Of a stretch of 64,000 nucleotides of DNA, positions 15,785 through 24,885 are shown in pieces. The position numbers were made by a program, and so were the translations under genes. Below the pieces are notes generated by a model. That model was not told where the DNA came from. It saw only the letters and a program-made list of their open reading frames with translations, and searched no databases. Position 1 is the first letter of the stretch. Each line of letters begins with the position of its first letter. Origin of the DNA: Labilithrix sp. (lineage in GTDB: Bacteria; Myxococcota_A; Polyangia; Polyangiales; Polyangiaceae); the NCBI GenBank assembly GCA_019637155.1, contig JAHBWE010000026.1, forward strand, positions 1 to 64,000, given 5' to 3'.

Positions 15785-17641
15785 TCACCGACGTCGGTGG
15801 ACGTCGTCGAGCCATTCGCCGCTTCGGGAATAACCAAGGCTTCGATCCTCACCAGCGGCTTGCCAAATCCGATCGAAAAGCGACTTCAGCGAAGATCTCA
15901 CGTCGCTGTCGTCGGCGAGAACGACTGGCGCGAACGTGAAGATATCACGATCGAATGTCGTTTTACGCTTTACCGGCGAGCGTTCGTGGAGATGTAGTTC
16001 GAACCCGTTTATGCCAGCCAGCGTAAGAGTAACGACGCGCGGCGGATGCACGCCGAGGGGCTCGAGGACGGTGGAGGCCCAGTGCTCGACGAAGCCGACG
16101 ACCTCGCGCTCCAGGTTCAGGGGAAAGAGAACGGGCTCGGGAGCGTGGATGCGCTGGATCATATAGGTGTCTGCAAGCTCGATCGCGCCGCTCCGAGAAA
16201 TGTGAACCAGCCACGACGCAGGGGGATTTTCTGGGCACGACGCGGCGATGCCATCATGGTTGAAGCGAACGTCCCAATGGAGATGGGCTACCGGTGGGAG
16301 CGGGTCGAACCGCGATTGCTTCAATGGGAGAAGGTCCACCTCTCTCTTCTCGTCCGATGGCCACACGTGCAGGATGACCATTGGTCCCGGCTTGAGGCTG
16401 GGGGAGTCTTTCTGCAGGGCCAACAAGTCACCGACGCGTGCGCGATGTCGACCTTCAAGGCGCTCGATCTCAGATTGTGAAATCGGTGTCGGCGGTCGCC
16501 GGCCCGGCCCGGCTGCACGTTCGACCGCACGGCGGGGCACCGGCTCTCTGCTAGGCAGTAGCTCCAACGCCGATGTCGCCGAAGTAGGGCGGTCCGAAGG
16601 GTCTAGCTGCGTGAGTCGTTCGACGAATGCCGCCAGCGGATGCCCGTCCGCGAGCACTCCCGGTCTATCGTCATCAGGTAGTCTGCCGCTTGCAAGCCAT
16701 TGGACGAGGCGCCCGAGGCTGAAAAGATCTGAGCGTTCGTCGGCATTCTTCAGTGCGACGATCTGCTCTGGTGCCGTCCACGTCGCGATTCCTCCGACGC
16801 TCCTCGTTCTAGTGAGTCGGTCGCTTCCTCTGGCAACCGCGAGTCCCCAATCTGCGACGACCCACCTGCCGTCAAACCGCAAGATGTTGTCGACGTGCAG
16901 GTCGCGATGACGGACACCTTTCGCGTGCGCATGTTCGAGGGCGCTTCCCACGTCGCGGGCGAGCGCCAACGCATCGTCGTCCGTGACGCGATCCCACGCC
17001 TTGAGCTGACCGAGCGTTCCTTCGGCCAGCGGGAAGACGAACCATTCGCCATCTGGATGAAGTTCGAGGGCCGTCATCACGTTCGGGTGCCGCAAAGTTC
17101 TCATCACGTCCGCTTCTCGCTTTGCGCGAGCACGGGCATCGGGTGCGGGGATCGTCACTTTCAGCGCCAGTCGCTGAAGCGATTCACGGTCAACGACCTG
17201 GTACACGTTTCCGAAGCTTCCCCCACCGATGTGATGTACCGCGGTGAAGCGTTCCCGAAGGTCTGCGGGAACGAACTCGTCCAACGCCGGCAGCGGCGTA
17301 CGAGCAGGAACGTTCGGGGTTGCACGAGAATCGCCCGTCGCTGGATCCGGGTCTGCGTTCGCGTGAGGGATTGGAAGCACATCCTCGAGCTGCGTCGCGT
17401 GGTCACTCACGCGGACGCCGTACTCCGTGATCACGAACGCAATCGTTCCACGGTGCTCCGCCAAGCGCTTGGAAACGAGCAACAGTAGCGCCTTCCGGGC
17501 CTCGGCTTCGTCGAGACCAACGTGGGCGAAGTTCTCCTTGCCATCCTTCGTCGGTGAGACACTCCAGTTTCGATGCCCGTGCTGAAGGAAGATCTTGTGG
17601 AGCTCCGCGAGGACTCTGCGCGCAGCCTCGTAGGGGTGCAT
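15785..17641 (-). CDS. Ser/Thr protein kinase fused to flanking domains
   Basis: A 618-residue protein. The kinase domain spans about 131-365: glycine loop IGGGSFGNV, Lys161, HRDLHVDN (245-252), DWG in place of DFG (264-266), and APEQ (290-293). The first 115 residues form a small alpha/beta region with no known domain. The C-terminal 230 residues, beginning LKPGPMVILHVWP, resemble the tail domain of many Schlafen AlbA_2-type ATP-binding proteins; that match is from memory of the family. No membrane segment or PASTA repeat is present, so it should be cytoplasmic. Its position among nuclease-like genes suggests a defence or stress-signalling role. Confidence 0.85.
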   Translation of the reverse strand: MHPYEAARRVLAELHKIFLQHGHRNWSVSPTKDGKENFAHVGLDEAEARKALLLLVSKRLAEHRGTIAFVITEYGVRVSDHATQLEDVLPIPHANADPDPATGDSRATPNVPARTPLPALDEFVPADLRERFTAVHHIGGGSFGNVYQVVDRESLQRLALKVTIPAPDARARAKREADVMRTLRHPNVMTALELHPDGEWFVFPLAEGTLGQLKAWDRVTDDDALALARDVGSALEHAHAKGVRHRDLHVDNILRFDGRWVVADWGLAVARGSDRLTRTRSVGGIATWTAPEQIVALKNADERSDLFSLGRLVQWLASGRLPDDDRPGVLADGHPLAAFVERLTQLDPSDRPTSATSALELLPSREPVPRRAVERAAGPGRRPPTPISQSEIERLEGRHRARVGDLLALQKDSPSLKPGPMVILHVWPSDEKREVDLLPLKQSRFDPLPPVAHLHWDVRFNHDGIAASCPENPPASWLVHISRSGAIELADTYMIQRIHAPEPVLFPLNLEREVVGFVEHWASTVLEPLGVHPPRVVTLTLAGINGFELHLHERSPVKRKTTFDRDIFTFAPVVLADDSDVRSSLKSLFDRIWQAAGEDRSLGYSRSGEWLDDVHRRR

Positions 17642-18041
17642 CTGGACGTTCGACCTTTCGCAGTTCGAGCGTAGCGCGGTTTGCGGCGGCGTTCCGAAGG
17701 CGGCGCCATCGGAATGCGACTGGCTCCCGTGTGCACCTCTGAAGTCTGACGCGCGGCGCGTCAGCTACCTCGTCGCTCAACGACGGCCTGGACAGCATCA
17801 ACCCCGTCGTTTCAGCCGGTCCGCGGGGCGGCGGACCCGAACGTACGATCCGCCGCCGCGGAAGAAGGATTGAGAAGAGTCAAGACGCGATCGGGCGGAG
17901 CGCCTCGCAGGCGCCCCGTGGCGGAGACCGGGGGTGACAGGCGGCGAAGCGGTGGCGAGCTGTCGCTCGACGAGCCGCGCCGTCTGCGTCCGTCGCCGCG
18001 CGTGAGCCTCTCTCGCGTTACCCTGAGGTCACGAGGACCTC
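17642..18041. other. 400-base divergent intergenic region
   Basis: The region between the kinase and phosphoribosyltransferase-like gene starts should hold both promoters. I see a short hairpin AGGTC-ACGA-GGACCT near 18025, whose right arm includes the ribosome site of the downstream gene, and the imperfect dyad GCGCCTCGCAGGCGCC near 17900. No confident promoter or small gene. Confidence 0.4.
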
Positions 18042-19196
18042 ATGAACCTCTGTATGTATTGCCAGGGTGACCCGCCTATGGATCCGAAGGTCGCGCAGAA
18101 CCTCCAGATCTGCCCGAAGTGCGACCGTGACCTCTTGGAGGTGCGACCGACCCCACCGCCCGCCGTAAGACGGGTCGAATCCTTCGACGCCCATCCCATC
18201 GAAGCGGACTACTCCGCTGCTCCCGTCGAGAAGACGGACGAGCCGATCGAGCACGACGCGCACGACGTGCTCAATTACGCCATCGCGCTCGTTAAAGTCG
18301 TTCGGTCCGTCGAGAGGTTTACGGAGCCGACGCGAGAGCGCAGCGCGGTACTCGGGTTCATGACGGGAAGCGAGGGCCTAGACTGGGTCCTCCGGCGTCG
18401 ACTCGGACACCTCTTCGAGAAGCGCATTGTCCACGGGCGCGGTCTCAGCCACAAGACGGGTAACCACAACCCCGATGCCGAGCTGCGCGGGATATTGGAC
18501 GCTTTCAAAGCGCAAAGCGTAGAGCGACTCGCCGTCATCGACGAGGTCGTTAGCGGAGGACAGCTAAGGACCGCACTTCTTCGCATCCTAAAGTGGCACA
18601 AGTCGGTCGGTGCTCCGAGCTTCGCACTGCATCTCGTCGGTGTTACCGAAAAGGCGCCAGGAAACGCGGCGGAAGCGCGAGCGTGGTTTGGTGAGAAGGT
18701 ATTGCGCGGCGACGAGAATTCGTTGCCGAGCAGCCTGGCCCTGACTTTCGACATCGTGAGGGCCGCGCGGCTGCTGGCGATGGATAAAGAGGGGCAGCCG
18801 TTGAAGGATGCGGCGCAAGCGAAAGATGGAACCTACGAGGTGCGAAGGATCTGGCCGGGGGGCTACAGGATCCGCTGCCCGAATCGGTTGAGCGTGCAGG
18901 GGGGAGCCAGTCTCGAGGTGATGTACTCGGCCGCTTCGCTCGATCAGCTCTTCGGCACAGTGATCTATGCCGTTTTAGGCTTCGGTTTCGTGCGGAAAGA
19001 GACGTGGCCGGAGACCATCAACAGTGCCGGTTGTATGGAGTGCAGCGCTCTGCTTGCCGAGGCCCGTGGTCGGGCGCACGAGATCGCCCTCGCGGTGCCT
19101 TCACCTGAGACGCTTCCAGGCCGCGTCGTTGGTCCGCCGGACGTCAAGATCTGGGGACCCGATGGGAAGCTCGTGGAGCTCAATCAGGGGAACTGA
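18042..19196 (+). CDS. Phosphoribosyltransferase-like protein with zinc ribbon
   Basis: A 384-residue protein. The N-terminus has CMYCQGD and ICPKCDRD, a four-Cys zinc ribbon. A type I PRTase-like core follows (about 60-215): LAVIDEVVSGGQLRTALLRI resembles the PRPP-binding loop (two acidic residues then a small-residue turn). The C-terminal 170 residues contain further Cys (AGCMECSALLA) and no known domain. The ATG is preceded by GAGG. Related PRTase-like proteins occur in defence-associated contexts. The substrate is unknown, and catalytic competence is uncertain because only the loop can be recognised. Confidence 0.6.
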   Translation: MNLCMYCQGDPPMDPKVAQNLQICPKCDRDLLEVRPTPPPAVRRVESFDAHPIEADYSAAPVEKTDEPIEHDAHDVLNYAIALVKVVRSVERFTEPTRERSAVLGFMTGSEGLDWVLRRRLGHLFEKRIVHGRGLSHKTGNHNPDAELRGILDAFKAQSVERLAVIDEVVSGGQLRTALLRILKWHKSVGAPSFALHLVGVTEKAPGNAAEARAWFGEKVLRGDENSLPSSLALTFDIVRAARLLAMDKEGQPLKDAAQAKDGTYEVRRIWPGGYRIRCPNRLSVQGGASLEVMYSAASLDQLFGTVIYAVLGFGFVRKETWPETINSAGCMECSALLAEARGRAHEIALAVPSPETLPGRVVGPPDVKIWGPDGKLVELNQGN

Positions 19197-19203
19197 ATCA
19201 CGG

Positions 19204-19217
19204 TCGCGCAACAAATG
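19204..19217. repeat. 14-bp perfect palindrome
   Basis: GCAACAAATGTTGC: arms GCAACA and TGTTGC around AA, eight bases after the stop of the phosphoribosyltransferase-like gene. No T-run follows. A protein-binding site or simple chance. Confidence 0.35.
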
Positions 19218-19289
19218 TTGCAAACCGCGGCCGCTGAGCAACGCATCGTTATCTCGGATCCTTGCTCGAAGCTCACGCCAGAAGCAGGC

Positions 19290-19413
19290 TTCCAGGCGGG
19301 ACGACGCATACGTTCGAGAGGCAGTTCAGGCCCGCATTGCACGTCCCGTTCGGGAAGCACGCTCCGCGCTCGGCGCCGGTTGCGGCTCCGTTGACGGGTT
19401 CGCGCGTGAATCG
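19290..19413 (-). pseudogene. Fragment of Cys-rich lipoprotein gene
   Basis: The minus strand encodes GAERGACFPNGTCNAGLNCL followed by SNVCVVPPG without a start or signal peptide. It is clearly related to the Cys-rich segment of the intact lipoprotein at 31521-32102 (AERGPCFANGTCNAGLQCL). It is a relic, stranded between the phosphoribosyltransferase-like gene and the PIN-like gene. Confidence 0.6.
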
Positions 19414-19509
19414 TCAGAAACGGGTGGGCGCCCAAGACGCTGGTTCGGCGGTTCGACGACGGCTTGCGAAGGATGCCGAGGTGCTGGGCAAATCACGACT
19501 GTCACGAGC

Positions 19510-20556
19510 TCACGCCGCGCCAAGCCATTGCTCGAGGGCGTCGACCGTTTTCAGGACCTTCGCCGACGCCGTCGGCGGCATTGTCTTCGCTTCAAGGAGT
19601 GCGGTGAGACCTCCGTCGGCGGACACAAAGGCGTCGGCGTAGACCATCGCGAAGCTTGCGTGCTCGATGTCCCAGAAGTCTTGCGGGCGCGTACGCCGTT
19701 GCAGGTCGACGGCTCGCATCCCGTGGAGTTGTGCCGCGACCTCCATTGACGGGAGTGAGGCACGGAAACGTTGAGTCATTCGTTTGCCACCGATCTCTCC
19801 GGCTCCGAGCTCAGACAATCGGCGGCGAATCTCGGCCGCGTCGGCTCCGCAGTCGCGCGCCAACAGGTCTTGGCAGGCGGGGATGACGGATGAACGAAAG
19901 AGTGCCACTCGCTCGCGAAGGATGGCCGTATTGCGGTCGAGACTTCGCTCTTTCGGATCAGCGAGACGACGCGCGCGCAGGTTCTCCATTAGAGCTACGT
20001 ACTCCTTCAACTTCTCAGCGTGGCGTTCGGTTTGAGCGGCGCTGGGGATCTCCTGGCTCAGCCAGCGCAGCGAACGACCCGGAAGGTCGATATCATTCCA
20101 AGCATTGATCACAACTTCGACGACAGACGCAGGGGTATCCGCCGCGAACTCGAGCTCGCCCGTCCCGAGATAATCCGGCAGACTCGTGTACGCCTCGTTG
20201 CGCAGGATTCGAGATTCCGCGGACTCGAAGAGCCGAGCGTAGAGATGGCGAGCTTCGAGCCGAAAAATGATCTCGGGACTGCGCGACGTCACGCCCATGC
20301 ACAACGCGTCCATCAGCTCCGCTTGGCTCGCGCGAAGCGAAGGTGATGGGATTCCGAAAAGCTCGCTGACGGCCGCGTACGAGACCGGAAAGATCGCGCG
20401 CCCTTTCCGCACGGCCTCCAAACAATGATCGCGGCATGCCTTCGCGGCGCCGCCGTCGCGCAGAAGGATCCAGATGTTGTTGTCGAGGTAGATGAGCTTA
20501 CGGCCCTCGATGCGCTCAGCGTAGACGCGCCGGAAGTCGATGGGCTGGACCTTCAC
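19510..20556 (-). CDS. PIN-like ribonuclease domain protein
   Basis: A 348-residue protein. It begins its core with LIYLDNNIWILL (first acidic residue D25) and ends with DFWDIEHASFAMVYADAFVS, then ADGGL, which matches the distal Asp cluster of PIN-like nucleases; a Glu in VSELFG may be the second ligand. The middle (about 90-250) is a long helical insertion, so it is much larger than a VapC toxin. No antitoxin gene is adjacent. A stand-alone RNase effector is likely; activity is inferred from motif positions only. Confidence 0.65.
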   Translation of the reverse strand: MKVQPIDFRRVYAERIEGRKLIYLDNNIWILLRDGGAAKACRDHCLEAVRKGRAIFPVSYAAVSELFGIPSPSLRASQAELMDALCMGVTSRSPEIIFRLEARHLYARLFESAESRILRNEAYTSLPDYLGTGELEFAADTPASVVEVVINAWNDIDLPGRSLRWLSQEIPSAAQTERHAEKLKEYVALMENLRARRLADPKERSLDRNTAILRERVALFRSSVIPACQDLLARDCGADAAEIRRRLSELGAGEIGGKRMTQRFRASLPSMEVAAQLHGMRAVDLQRRTRPQDFWDIEHASFAMVYADAFVSADGGLTALLEAKTMPPTASAKVLKTVDALEQWLGAA

Positions 20557-20810
20557 GACGGTGTTCTACACCGCGAAGTCGCCCGTGCGCCACGTCGCGG
20601 TCGTCGTGTTTGTACGTCGCTCCGGTTCGTGGCAGTCGGGCGCCGTACATCGTCGATCGGGTCGAGAACGAGGTGACTCTGCCCGCGAGGGTCGACAAGG
20701 CCGTCGAGGTCACGGCGGCCAATCGCTCTCATGAATCCCGCGACCGTGTGCGTTAAAGCAGAAAGAGAGTGGACGTTCGGCCCGCTCGTTGCCATGCATT
20801 GAGCCGAGCC

Positions 20811-22589
20811 ATGGGAGAACCGATCCGATCAATCACCGCCGACGACCTTCGAGCATCTGGTTGGAAGGACGTGGTGGCGTCTGCAGGCCTCGCAGACTGT
20901 CAGAAGCTGGCGCAGTTGTTCGCGGAAAAGTCCGTCCGCGCGAAGGCGGAGGGGGCTCTGGAGCGCGCGTCGGCACTCGATCTGCTCGAACGCATCTGTC
21001 GTCCGGTGCTCCGTCCAGACGTTGAGGATGCGCCGCTTGGCCATCAATTCCACGACGCGATCTCGGAGCCCGAGCTGCAGGTGTTGGGATCGGTCTACGC
21101 CGAGATGGGCGGGGCCGAGCTCCAAGCCCGCGTCGCGGATGTCCTCTGGCTTCGCAAGAAGGACCGGGTCGCGGCCGAGGCCGCCACCCGCGGGTATCTC
21201 GCCGCCGCCAAAGAGTTCGAGGATCCGAAGGAGTGGTCCCGGGGCTTCGCGAGGACGAAGCGCGCGTATCAGATCGCGGCGAGCCTCGGACGGAAGAACC
21301 AACTCTTCCAAACCGTCGTTGACTTCATCGCAGATGCCATCGAGCGTCTTGCCGGGAAGGACCCGCTCTATCTCTCTGCCAGCTTGCTGGAGCTCCTTCT
21401 GGAGAGCCGCGCGCGCGACACCGACGCGGCGAAGTACGGAGAGCGAGCCGAGGCGATGGCGCAAACGGCGGCAGAGCAGAACGATGCCTGGCGGGCCGAG
21501 CGACTGTCGGCCGTGGCAGCTGGCTGGTTCGAGCGAGCTTCTGACCGAGAGAGAGCGCGATCGTGTCGGGTTGCCGGGGCCGAAGCGTTCGTTCGCATGG
21601 CAGCGCAAAGCGAGCCTCCCGGCCTGGCTGCGTCGCACGTGCAGCGTGCCGTCGCGATCTACCGTCGGATCGGAAAAGCGAGCGATCGCGTGGACGAGTT
21701 GCTAGCAAAGATGCGCGAGTACCAAGAGCGTTCGACCGCGAGCTTCCAGACCTTCAGCAGCGCCATCAACATCGAGGAAGAAGTCCGTGAAGCGCTCGAG
21801 GCAGTTCGCGGTAAGGCCACATTCAACGAGGCGCTCGTTGCCCTCGCGACGTTGGCGGGCTCGCCGAGCGTCGATGAAATGAGGAAGTCTCTCCGCGAGC
21901 GCGCGTCTGCGAGTCCGATTCAATTTCTCATCCCTCAGAAAATCGTAGATTCGAAGACCGGACGAACAACTGGCCGGAGAAACGGATTTCCGGACGACGA
22001 TGCGGACGCGATCCTCTTTCAAGATGCGCGGCGCATGCAGCACATCATGGCCTCAGTCCTGAATCATGCGCGCAGGCTTGTGCTTGAGGAGCATCCATTT
22101 GGCGACGGCGACTTTCTTCCGCTCGTTCGAACGAGCCCATTCGTCCCTTCGGGGCGTGAAGTGAAGTTTGCCCGCGGGCTCGCGGCGGGGTTGCGCGGTG
22201 ACTTCATGATCGCCACATCGCTGCTCGTTCCTCAGATCGAAAATTCGCTGCGCAACATCGTCGAGATCTCTGGAGGAAGAGCTTTCGGTTTGGATGAAGA
22301 TGGTATTCAGGACGCTCACCTGCTCGGGCATCTTCTTGGCTCCGAGGAAGCGCGCAGCATCTTGGGCGAGGATCTCGTCTTCGATCTGCGAGGACTACTA
22401 AACGAGCGGTTCGGGACCAATCTGCGCAACGTGGAGGCGCACGGGCTACTCGACGACGAGGACTACAACTCGTCGGAGGCAATCTACTTTTGGTGGCTCA
22501 CGCTACGGCTCTGCACCGTGTTCGCTTTGGACGCGAGGAAGCGTGAGCCTTCCGCCGCAGGTGATAACGCGCCTGGTGATGCGTCCTAG
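20811..22589 (+). CDS. DUF4209-family protein
   Basis: A 592-residue protein. The C-terminal region has LLVPQIENSLRNIVE, GIQDAHLLGHLL, and NLRNVEAHGLLDDEDYN, the hallmark of DUF4209 (RN-x3-HG as in HEPN-like RNase folds). The N-terminal 330 residues are repetitive helices (AQRVADVLWLRKKDRVAAEA-like) resembling TPR-type repeats. The ATG at 20811 precedes a continuous globular sequence; the frame is open 42 bases earlier. It is followed after 11 bases by an HNH-like gene in the same orientation. A sensor plus RNase-type effector architecture is inferred. Confidence 0.7.
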   Translation: MGEPIRSITADDLRASGWKDVVASAGLADCQKLAQLFAEKSVRAKAEGALERASALDLLERICRPVLRPDVEDAPLGHQFHDAISEPELQVLGSVYAEMGGAELQARVADVLWLRKKDRVAAEAATRGYLAAAKEFEDPKEWSRGFARTKRAYQIAASLGRKNQLFQTVVDFIADAIERLAGKDPLYLSASLLELLLESRARDTDAAKYGERAEAMAQTAAEQNDAWRAERLSAVAAGWFERASDRERARSCRVAGAEAFVRMAAQSEPPGLAASHVQRAVAIYRRIGKASDRVDELLAKMREYQERSTASFQTFSSAINIEEEVREALEAVRGKATFNEALVALATLAGSPSVDEMRKSLRERASASPIQFLIPQKIVDSKTGRTTGRRNGFPDDDADAILFQDARRMQHIMASVLNHARRLVLEEHPFGDGDFLPLVRTSPFVPSGREVKFARGLAAGLRGDFMIATSLLVPQIENSLRNIVEISGGRAFGLDEDGIQDAHLLGHLLGSEEARSILGEDLVFDLRGLLNERFGTNLRNVEAHGLLDDEDYNSSEAIYFWWLTLRLCTVFALDARKREPSAAGDNAPGDAS

Positions 22590-22600
22590 CGAGCACGCTC

Positions 22601-23737
22601 ATGCCTTACGATGTCTACAAGAAGACTCCCATCGAGACGATCTCGGAGGAACACATTCTCCTTGATTCGCTAGGCGGTCGCCTCGCCTCGAAGGCGCTGC
22701 TCGACAAGTCGACGAATGATCGGTTTGGCGCCACCATCGATATCGCGCTGGCAGATTGTCTGCTGCCGATCCGCGTGTTGCTCGATGCGAAGGCTGCCGA
22801 TGGCCGCTCCCCGCCACCGCTTCGGGGCGTGAAGGCGAAGGACGGACGACTCTTCAATTTGCTTCCTGGGGGCAAGCCTGAGATGGCCGCGCCTCGGATC
22901 GATGTCGACGAGAGGGAGGGGAAACTCGCGATCGAAGGGCATGCTCGCAGCATGCGCGAGGCGAGGCAGCTCATGCGCCGAGTATTGGCGAAGCACTCGC
23001 TGCCGATCGAGCTTCTCGAGAAGATCGCAAAGAGCGGCGAAGAGCACATACCGGACCTCGAGATCTCGCTCGAATATGACAGCAACGTCTGGCGTGGGAT
23101 CCTCAAGACTGCGTGCAATCTGCTCGCATACCAGCGGAGCGACCTGTTCCTCGGCTCCGGGTTCGACGCGGTGCGAAAGTTCGTGCTCGATGGTGACGGC
23201 CACCCATGGGACTTTCTCGCCTTCAACACATCGCCAATCGATCTTGCTCTTGAAGGTCGACAGTTTGGCGACGTCGATCATCTCGTGGTGCTGAACGGAG
23301 ACTGCGCAACGGGTGACGTTTTTGGGCTGGTCGTCTTGTACGGACAGCTTCAATTCACGGTGCGGCTCGGCGTCGGGCCAATGGTGTCTTCCTTCACTTC
23401 GGCCTACCGCGTCGATCAATTGGGCGGGCGAGACCGGCTGGACGCCCATGAGGACGCATCGATTGAAGTACCCGCGTACCATAGATATTCCGAGGCCCAT
23501 TATTCGAGCTGGCTCGAGTCGCAGGCGGCAGCGATGAATCGCCTCATGCCATACGTCATGCGTAGGGCACGGGAGGCCGCGGTTCGATCGCTGATCGAGA
23601 AGTCGCTGAAGGAGACTTTCGGAGCGCCCGATGGGACCGCGATTACGGAGGCGCAGATTCAGGATTTCGCATCGCGCGTGAGCGAGAGGTTCGTCGCCAT
23701 GATGTTTCATCAAGGCATGTTCCACCGGGATGATTAG
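22601..23737 (+). CDS. HNH-like protein downstream of DUF4209
   Basis: A 378-residue protein. The N-terminus SEEHILLDSLGGRLASKALL, then DKSTNDRFGATID, fits the HNH_5-type endonuclease pattern (E-H-I at the first His, N-D at the second), but the zinc Cys pairs usual for that family are missing. The remaining 300 residues have no recognised domain and end in a helical segment (VMRRAREAAVRSLIEKSLKE). It is coupled to the DUF4209 gene by an 11-base gap. Probable DNA-directed partner of that protein. Confidence 0.6.
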   Translation: MPYDVYKKTPIETISEEHILLDSLGGRLASKALLDKSTNDRFGATIDIALADCLLPIRVLLDAKAADGRSPPPLRGVKAKDGRLFNLLPGGKPEMAAPRIDVDEREGKLAIEGHARSMREARQLMRRVLAKHSLPIELLEKIAKSGEEHIPDLEISLEYDSNVWRGILKTACNLLAYQRSDLFLGSGFDAVRKFVLDGDGHPWDFLAFNTSPIDLALEGRQFGDVDHLVVLNGDCATGDVFGLVVLYGQLQFTVRLGVGPMVSSFTSAYRVDQLGGRDRLDAHEDASIEVPAYHRYSEAHYSSWLESQAAAMNRLMPYVMRRAREAAVRSLIEKSLKETFGAPDGTAITEAQIQDFASRVSERFVAMMFHQGMFHRDD

Positions 23738-23877
23738 GCGGCAGGTGGCTCCGGACGCGCCGTTCTGGTCATGCGGTTCGAAACGGCGTCGGGCCTGCGA
23801 GCGTGAGCTGGCACGTCCAAAGAAGGCCGCCGCTCGTCGCGCTTGGCGCTGCATGAGCCTGCCGCTATCAATCGGCG

Positions 23878-24222
23878 ATGCGCAGCTCGTTCGTCCTTCC
23901 GTTCATCCTCGGAGCCCTCGTTGTGGGAGGTTGCTCGAAGAAGCCGCCGCCTCCAGGAACCATCGAAGTCACCGCTGACGACAAGGGATTCAAGCCGAGC
24001 TCGGTTCACTTCAAGAAGGGCGAGCCAGCGACGCTCCTCTTCACGCGCACGACGGACGATACGTGCGCCACGTCGGTCGTGTTTCCGGAGCTGAACGTGA
24101 AGAAGGATCTCCCGAAGGGAGAGCCCGTGGCGATCACGATCCCGACCGACAAGGAACAGACCCTGACCTTCCAGTGCGGCATGGGGATGTACAAGAGCTC
24201 CGTCGTCGTCGCCGCGAACTGA
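23878..24222 (+). CDS. Cupredoxin-domain lipoprotein
   Basis: A 114-residue exported protein. The signal peptide ends in the lipobox VVGC (Cys at about 19). The rest is a cupredoxin fold: GTIEVTADDKGFKPSSVHF, EPATLLFTRTTDDTCATSVV, and LTFQCGMGMYKSSVVV, where the Cys of FQCGMGM and a Met would bind copper. It resembles small cupredoxin_1 proteins found near copper ATPases. First gene of the metal island on this side, and convergent with the TetR gene. Confidence 0.8.
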   Translation: MRSSFVLPFILGALVVGGCSKKPPPPGTIEVTADDKGFKPSSVHFKKGEPATLLFTRTTDDTCATSVVFPELNVKKDLPKGEPVAITIPTDKEQTLTFQCGMGMYKSSVVVAAN

Positions 24223-24230
24223 GCCGGCGC

Positions 24231-24803
24231 TCACGCACCGTGCGTGCGGAGTGCGTCGAGCGTGACGGTGATGAGGCGTCGCACGGCGCCCTTCGACGGT
24301 ACCCCGTTCGCCGCCGACAGCGCGTGCACGCAGAAGCTTGCGAGCTCATCGGGCGGAACGTCACTCCGGATTCGACCGCTCCCGATGCCACTGACGAGAA
24401 GATCCCGGATCAGCGTCCGGACGGCATCGTGCGCTCGATGCATGTGCGCGCCACGGTGAAGCATTGCGGCGAGGTCTCCCCCGTGGTCGCGCCGTCCCTG
24501 CGCGACGCGTTCGAACACTGCGCGTAGTCGCTCGAACACGTCGCTGTCGCTGTCGCGCAGCTTCGCGAGCTGCTCGACGTGATGCGACACCTCGCGCTCG
24601 TGCCACGCGAGGAGGATCGACTCGACGTCGGGGAAGTACTTGTAGAGCGTCGCGCGGCCGATACCGGCCCTCTCGGCGACGAGAGACATCGTGACCTTCC
24701 GGATGCCCAGCTCGTGCGCCAGGACCGCCGTCGCGTCGAGGATGGCGGCCGTAACGTCGTGGCGATGCTCGTCGATCGTCGCGCTCCACAGCTTCGGAGG
24801 CAT
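24231..24803 (-). CDS. TetR/AcrR-family transcriptional regulator
   Basis: A 190-residue repressor. The N-terminal HTH is AVLAHELGIRKVTMSLVAER, then AGIGRATLYKYFPDVESIL; the helical ligand domain contains AMLHRGAHMHRAHDAVRTLI, whose His and Met residues might matter for ligand choice. The ATG at 24803 is preferred over a TTG six bases earlier. It diverges from the membrane protein at 24886 with a perfect palindrome between them, so it probably controls both. Confidence 0.88.
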   Translation of the reverse strand: MPPKLWSATIDEHRHDVTAAILDATAVLAHELGIRKVTMSLVAERAGIGRATLYKYFPDVESILLAWHEREVSHHVEQLAKLRDSDSDVFERLRAVFERVAQGRRDHGGDLAAMLHRGAHMHRAHDAVRTLIRDLLVSGIGSGRIRSDVPPDELASFCVHALSAANGVPSKGAVRRLITVTLDALRTHGA

Positions 24804-24850
24804 CGACAAAATGTACTACGCCGCTCTTGCGAGACACGCTGTATCGATCC

Positions 24851-24863
24851 ATACACTGTGTAT
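24851..24863. promoter_or_regulatory. Probable TetR operator
   Basis: ATACACTGTGTAT is a perfect 13-bp palindrome in the 82-base gap between the divergent TetR and membrane protein genes. Related halves GTATCGAT and GTATCGA flank it (24841-24867). Position and symmetry fit a TetR-family operator; the link is inferred. Confidence 0.6.
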
Positions 24864-24885
24864 CGAAAAACGTTGAGGTGCTTCC

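Noticed and set aside
20553..20795. Small minus-strand frames upstream of the PIN-like gene as an antitoxin
   Set aside because: Translations are Arg/Thr-rich with no DNA-binding or antitoxin pattern, and no ribosome site was seen.
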